Of a stretch of DNA of 17,985 bases, positions 14,731 to 17,985 are shown piece by piece. The stretch comes from an uncultured Christensenella sp. (lineage in GTDB: Bacteria; Bacillota; Clostridia; Christensenellales; Pumilibacteraceae). The notes beneath the pieces were generated by a model. The model did no database searches. It was not told the origin of the DNA and saw only the letters and a list, made by a program, of their open reading frames with translations. The position numbers and the translations under genes are program-made. The stretch lies in NCBI GenBank assembly GCA_910585055.1, contig CAJUBY010000012.1, positions 16,336 through 34,320 of the forward strand, written 5' to 3'. Positions within the stretch are counted from its first letter, which is position 1; the number at the start of each line of letters is the position of its first letter.

Positions 14731-16230
14731 GTGAAAGAGAAATTCCGCAAAGCCGTCGAAAGTAAATTCGGTATCGGCGCAGATAAATTTTGCAATTCGG
14801 TATGGTATATTATTGCATACGGGATCACGGGAATAATTAGCCATTCGTGCGATATTCCGGTGTTCGGCGCTGCTGTATTGACGGTATTGTTTGCATCGGC
14901 ATTGATATTTTGTAAAAATTCTTTTACGACATTGCCGTTTTTTATGATGTGTTCTTTTGTGCTTTCGGTGGATACCAAACCCAATACCGGGTACTTCAAC
15001 ACGCCGTTGCGAATAACGGTTTTATGCTTTTTGCTTGCCGTGTTGTTGGCCGCGGTCGTATTCCACCTTTTGTATTACGGAAAGTGGCGTTTGATTTTCA
15101 AAAAGGCGTATCTGACGTCTTCCATGGCGATGTTGACGGGCGCGTTGCTTATCGGAGGATTGGGTGCGCCGCTGTTTTCGCCGATGGGCGTCGTTATGTC
15201 TTTGGCTGTCGGGGCATGTATGTTTTTGCCTTACAGCTTGCTCGTGAACTGCGGCGAATATCGGGGAAGAAAGACCGTCGAGTATTTTGCTTGGGCTGCA
15301 ATAGTCGCGGCAGCCGTTATTTTTGCGGCGGTAATAGAACAGTATATAATTCACGATCTCAATTTGGATTATCACCCAAAAAAACTTTTGGAATTCGGAC
15401 ATACCATTTCCAACAGCGCCGCAGTAATTGTTTTGATGGCTATGCCGATGACGTTTTATATGGTGTACGTATATAAATACGGCGTGGTATTTTTGATCGC
15501 GTTGGCAATGCAGCTGGTGACGATATTTCTTACATATTCGCGTGCGTCGCTTATTATTGCCGTCGGTGGAACGGTCGTAGTTGCCGTCGCTCTGATGTTC
15601 AAAAAGAAAAACGGCAGGCTTTTATACTGCATAACCGCAGGGATATTGGCGGTTGCCGTGCTTATCGTGGCGATTAGGTACAGAGGTTATATTTGGGATA
15701 AAATCGTCGGACTTTTCGAAGGCGATTTTACGGGCAGCGGCAGGACCAATATATGGAAAGCCGGATTCAACGCATGGCGCGATCACCCTATATTCGGTGT
15801 GGGACTGTGGTATTTGCCGCAGATTCAGGCTCCGAAACACATGTATCACTCGTATCATTGTACGCCGCTTACGTATCTGTATTGCGCCGGTATCGTCGGT
15901 TTGGTCGCGTATATATTCCACAGATATAAGACCGTGCGAATGTTCTTCGGCGCCGGACCTACGGCTGAAAGAGTGTTTATCGCATTGTCGGTAATTGCGC
16001 TTTTATTAAATTCGTTACTCGATATATATATGACCGAACCTTTACATTTGCTGTACTATTCGGTCATGCTTGCGTTGATAGAGTGCGATGTAAAAAAATC
16101 GAAATCGACAAATGTGTCGGTTACGGCTACGGAGAGCAATGCGTCGGGTCAGGTTAAGAACGGAATAACTTTATCCGACGTAGGTAACGATATAATAACG
16201 GAAGGTGACGATAATGAGTTGCAATCATAA
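14731..16230 (+). CDS. O-antigen-ligase-like (Wzy_C family) polytopic membrane protein
   Basis: A 499-residue, very hydrophobic protein with roughly ten or more predicted membrane helices. The long external loop expected of the Wzy_C/O-antigen-ligase family is present. It follows TYSRASLIIAVGG (about 269-281) and contains GDFTGSGRTNIWKAGFNAWRDHPIFGVG (about 330-357), then HMYHSYHCTPLTYLYCAGIVGL. Family members polymerise or ligate undecaprenyl-linked glycans outside the membrane. In a Gram-positive-type cell the product would be a surface polysaccharide or teichoic-acid-like polymer; this is inference, since no glycosyltransferase lies in the window. The start is GTG 14731: the frame has a stop at 14713-14715, no upstream start and no ribosome site, and the next Met is deep inside the first helices. 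The last 40 or so residues are a hydrophilic cytoplasmic tail overlapping the next gene by 17 bases. Confidence 0.85.
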   Translation: MKEKFRKAVESKFGIGADKFCNSVWYIIAYGITGIISHSCDIPVFGAAVLTVLFASALIFCKNSFTTLPFFMMCSFVLSVDTKPNTGYFNTPLRITVLCFLLAVLLAAVVFHLLYYGKWRLIFKKAYLTSSMAMLTGALLIGGLGAPLFSPMGVVMSLAVGACMFLPYSLLVNCGEYRGRKTVEYFAWAAIVAAAVIFAAVIEQYIIHDLNLDYHPKKLLEFGHTISNSAAVIVLMAMPMTFYMVYVYKYGVVFLIALAMQLVTIFLTYSRASLIIAVGGTVVVAVALMFKKKNGRLLYCITAGILAVAVLIVAIRYRGYIWDKIVGLFEGDFTGSGRTNIWKAGFNAWRDHPIFGVGLWYLPQIQAPKHMYHSYHCTPLTYLYCAGIVGLVAYIFHRYKTVRMFFGAGPTAERVFIALSVIALLLNSLLDIYMTEPLHLLYYSVMLALIECDVKKSKSTNVSVTATESNASGQVKNGITLSDVGNDIITEGDDNELQS

Positions 16231-17035
16231 CTGCGATACTTGCGGCGAAAAATGCGATACGCCGCAGACGGAACAACCGCACGAACTTTCGCGTATAAAA
16301 CGTGTCATCGCCGTCGTAAGCGGTAAGGGCGGTGTGGGAAAATCGTCCGTAACGGCTATGTTAGCCGCTGCAATGAATAAAAAGGGTTACAAATGCGCAG
16401 TGCTGGACGCCGATATTACAGGTGCGTCTATACCTAAAATGTTTGGGTTATCGGGCGGTATAGCAAGCGATGCGGCGGGAATGTATCCGGCGGAAACACC
16501 GTCGGGCATAAAAGTGATCTCGTCTAATTTGATGTTGGAAAACGAAAGCGATCCGGTCGTATGGCGCGGACCTATGATCGCCGGGCTTGTCAAACAGTTT
16601 TGGACCGACGTGATATGGGGCGATATCGATTATATGTTTATCGACTGTCCTCCCGGTACCGGCGATGTGCCGCTAACTGTTTTTCAGTCGATCAAAGTAG
16701 ACGGTATCGTCGTTGTGGCTACGCCGCAGGAGCTTGTTTCGATGATAGTCGAAAAGGCAGTAAACATGGCAAATATGATGAAAATACCTGTTATCGGTAT
16801 TATCGAAAATATGAGTTGGGTGGTTTGCCCCGATTGCGGAAAGATCATAAAAGTATTCGGTACAAGTAAAGCGCTGGGCGAAGCGGCGTGTAAATTCGGA
16901 TTGCCGGTGCTTGCCGAGATCCCTTACACCGCAGAAATAGTCGCCGCAGCCGACGGCGGTAAAATGGATACGGAAATTTTCGAGTATACGGAAGCCGCGG
17001 CGGATATTATCGAAAGCGGCTTGTCGGTCCGATAA
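16214..17035 (+). CDS. mrp: Mrp/Nbp35-family P-loop ATPase, iron-sulfur cluster carrier
   Basis: A 273-residue cytoplasmic ATPase of the MinD/Mrp superfamily that binds and hands on [4Fe-4S] clusters. It has the deviant Walker A GKGGVGKSS (37-45), a Walker A' LDADITGASIP segment (about 64-74), FIDCPPGTGD (about 142-151) and the bridging C-terminal motif CPDC (205-208). The N-terminus carries C3, C7, C10 and C14 (CNHNCDTCGEKC), the ferredoxin-like Cys set typical of Nbp35-type and many anaerobe Mrp proteins. I chose ATG 16214 because GGAAGGTG (16200-16207) is well placed for it; an in-frame GTG at 16205 lies within that ribosome site. The gene overlaps the upstream membrane protein by 17 bases, so translation is probably coupled despite no obvious functional link. 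An 18-base gap separates it from the acetyltransferase. Confidence 0.93.
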   Translation: MSCNHNCDTCGEKCDTPQTEQPHELSRIKRVIAVVSGKGGVGKSSVTAMLAAAMNKKGYKCAVLDADITGASIPKMFGLSGGIASDAAGMYPAETPSGIKVISSNLMLENESDPVVWRGPMIAGLVKQFWTDVIWGDIDYMFIDCPPGTGDVPLTVFQSIKVDGIVVVATPQELVSMIVEKAVNMANMMKIPVIGIIENMSWVVCPDCGKIIKVFGTSKALGEAACKFGLPVLAEIPYTAEIVAAADGGKMDTEIFEYTEAAADIIESGLSVR

Positions 17036-17053
17036 GCCATTGGGAGTACAGTC

Positions 17054-17671
17054 GTGACAGAAACCGAAAAAATGCTTGCCGGCAAAATTTACGATCCTTC
17101 GGATCCCGAACTTGCTTTATTGAGACGCCGTGCGCATAAGCTTTGTAAAATGTACAACGATACATTTGAAGACGATACGGAAAAACGCGCGGAATTACTT
17201 GACGGATTACTGCCCGAAAAGGGCGACGGCGTGTATTTGCAGGGTCCGATATATTTCGATTACGGTAAATTTACCAAGCTCGGAAAAAATTTTTATGCAA
17301 ATTTCAACTTTACGGTCCTCGACGTTTGTCCCGTGACGTTCGGCGACGATGTGTTTGTCGGTCCCAACGTTTCCGTTCTTACACCTAAGCATCCGCTGTA
17401 CTACGTCGACAGAAATATATATCGAGCAGAAAACGGACGAACTACGGATAAAGAATACGGTGCGCCTATAACGGTGGGCAGCAATTGCTGGATCGCCGGA
17501 AACGTTACGATCCTTGCCGGGGCAAGAATAGGAAACGGTTGCGTTATCGGCGGAGGCTCGGTAGTTACGGGCGTTATTCCGGATGACAGCTTAGCGTACG
17601 GCGTGCCTTGTCGAGTCGTGCGGAGGATAACCGAGTCAGACAGGCTTAAATATAAGAAAGAGCTGTTTTGA
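17054..17671 (+). CDS. Sugar O-acetyltransferase, maltose/galactoside acetyltransferase type
   Basis: A 205-residue left-handed beta-helix acetyltransferase of the Maa/LacA/NodL group, of usual length. The N-terminal Mac domain is at about 4-55 (EKMLAGKIYDPSDPELALLRRRAHKL). Hexapeptide repeats follow (about 60-185, including VTFGDDVFVGPNVSVLT and ITVGSNCWIAGNVTILAGARIGNG). The catalytic His is H113 in TPKHPL, with the supporting N84 in the NFN segment. It transfers acetyl from acetyl-CoA to a sugar hydroxyl in the cytoplasm, probably as a homotrimer. The start is GTG 17054 with GGGAG (17042-17046) in front. It follows the Mrp gene by 18 bases and is third in an operon with a glycan-polymerase-like protein, so it may modify a glycan precursor. 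Detoxifying acetylation of free sugars is equally possible. Confidence 0.93.
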   Translation: MTETEKMLAGKIYDPSDPELALLRRRAHKLCKMYNDTFEDDTEKRAELLDGLLPEKGDGVYLQGPIYFDYGKFTKLGKNFYANFNFTVLDVCPVTFGDDVFVGPNVSVLTPKHPLYYVDRNIYRAENGRTTDKEYGAPITVGSNCWIAGNVTILAGARIGNGCVIGGGSVVTGVIPDDSLAYGVPCRVVRRITESDRLKYKKELF

Positions 17672-17691
17672 CGGTTCGGAAGGTAATCGCA

Positions 17692-17728
17692 AAAAGCGCT
17701 TCATTCGCTTGCGGTATTTTGCGCTTTT
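17692..17728 (+). terminator. Terminator-like hairpin overlapping the downstream promoter
   Basis: AAAAGCGC (17692-17699) and GCGCTTTT (17721-17728) form a perfect 8-bp inverted repeat with a 21-base loop, ending in four T. It follows the acetyltransferase stop by 20 bases and could terminate that operon. Its 3' half contains the -35 element and spacer of the next promoter. The long loop and short T-run make efficiency uncertain. Confidence 0.5.
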
Positions 17729-17737
17729 GTGTATAAT
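17709..17737 (+). promoter_or_regulatory. Sigma-A-type promoter for the FprA-type flavoprotein gene
   Basis: TTGCGG (17709-17714), a 17-base spacer and a perfect TATAAT (17732-17737). The -35 element is only a partial match. The expected start near 17744 gives a leader of about 53 bases. Confidence 0.7.
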
Positions 17738-17746
17738 GTAAAAAAC

Positions 17747-17774
17747 TTTACGCCGTTATACGGCGGAACGTAAA
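17747..17774 (+). other. Hairpin at the 5' end of the flavoprotein mRNA leader
   Basis: TTTACG (17747-17752) can pair with CGTAAA (17769-17774). Inside it, CGCCG (17751-17755) can pair with CGGCG (17761-17765) around TTATA, sharing bases with the outer stem. It begins about 3 bases after the predicted transcript start, a position typical of 5' stabilising stems. No known riboswitch is recognised. Confidence 0.4.
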
Positions 17775-17796
17775 AATAAAAAAACGGAGAATCATA

Positions 17797-17985
17797 ATGG
17801 TTACTGTGACCGATGACATCAAGTATGTGGGAGTCAACGATAAAACGATCGATCTGTTCGAAGGACAATATGTTGTTCCGAACGGCGTGTCCTATAATTC
17901 TTATGTCGTGATCGACGAAAAAATAGCGGTAATGGACACCGTTGATAAGCGCAAGACCGACGAATGGCTGGATAATGTGGCCCCC
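17797..17985 (+). CDS. fprA: FprA-type A-type flavoprotein (flavodiiron protein), N-terminal fragment cut by window edge
   Basis: Only the first 63 codons are in the window. They read MVTVTDDIKYVGVNDKTIDL, then FEGQYVVPNGVSYNSYVVID and EKIAVMDTVD. This matches the start of the metallo-beta-lactamase-like domain of flavodiiron proteins (FprA, flavorubredoxin core), in which GVSYNSY and DTVD are conserved. The diiron ligands and flavodoxin domain would lie beyond the edge. In anaerobes these enzymes reduce oxygen to water or nitric oxide to nitrous oxide, protecting against oxidative or nitrosative stress. ATG 17797 is preceded by CGGAGA (17785-17790). The gene has its own promoter. Confidence 0.88.
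   Translation, partial: MVTVTDDIKYVGVNDKTIDLFEGQYVVPNGVSYNSYVVIDEKIAVMDTVDKRKTDEWLDNVAP

Noticed and set aside
16205..16207. GTG start for the Mrp-type ATPase
   Set aside because: It overlaps the likely ribosome site GGAAGGTG; ATG 16214 has proper spacing and gives the typical MSCNHNC start.
14731..16230. Evidence for a Gram-negative LPS pathway
   Set aside because: Wzy_C/O-antigen-ligase-like proteins also occur in Gram-positive lineages, and no LPS gene is in the window.
1..17985. CRISPR array, tRNA, rRNA, insertion sequence, phage or toxin-antitoxin genes
   Set aside because: No spaced direct repeats, cloverleaf, rRNA motif, transposase, integrase or toxin-like small gene pair was recognised on either strand.

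Overview
The window looks like a piece of chromosome from an anaerobic, Gram-positive-type Clostridia-like bacterium, probably an uncultured gut lineage. The reasons are: Gram-positive-style lipoproteins carrying InlB-type (Listeria-Bacteroides) and BspA-type leucine-rich repeats, good sigma-A promoters with 17-bp spacers, an FprA-type flavodiiron protein at the right edge, an Mrp/Nbp35 ATPase with a Cys-rich N-terminus, and an iron-sulfur-flavoprotein-like reductase. This placement is inferred from gene content. There is no rRNA, tRNA, CRISPR array or recognisable mobile element.

Region 1 (1-11803, all + strand) reads as one long transcription unit that starts upstream of the window. I see no internal terminator, and the gene junctions overlap by 1 base or are at most about 50 bases. 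It encodes the C-terminal part of a membrane-anchored protein, two repeat-rich surface lipoproteins, a complete oligopeptide-type ABC transporter (oppA, oppB, oppC, oppD, oppF), and a 91-residue single-pass membrane protein that starts one base after the oppF stop. The transporter is the most unusual thing here. Core motifs are intact, but OppA, OppC, OppD and OppF each carry large extensions or insertions that standard Opp/Dpp proteins lack: about 235 residues in OppA, about 95 at the OppC N-terminus, about 70 between Walker A and the Q-loop of OppD plus a basic tail, and about 75 near the N-terminus of OppF.

Region 2 (11937-13411) has a + strand flavodoxin-fold reductase with a compact Cys motif facing a - strand isochorismatase/nicotinamidase-like hydrolase. 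A bidirectional terminator separates them.

Region 3 (13412-17671) begins with a divergent promoter region, then an alpha/beta hydrolase with its own promoter. A near-perfect promoter follows whose expected start point falls on the GTG of an O-antigen-ligase-like membrane protein, suggesting a leaderless mRNA. That gene overlaps the Mrp ATPase gene, and a left-handed beta-helix sugar O-acetyltransferase gene follows closely.

Region 4 (17672-17985) holds a terminator-like hairpin that overlaps the promoter of the next gene, a 5' leader hairpin, and the first 63 codons of an FprA-type A-type flavoprotein, cut by the window edge.

In working terms, the left two thirds is probably a surface-capture and peptide-import locus. 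The right third is a set of small independent units for redox, Fe-S cluster and glycan chemistry.
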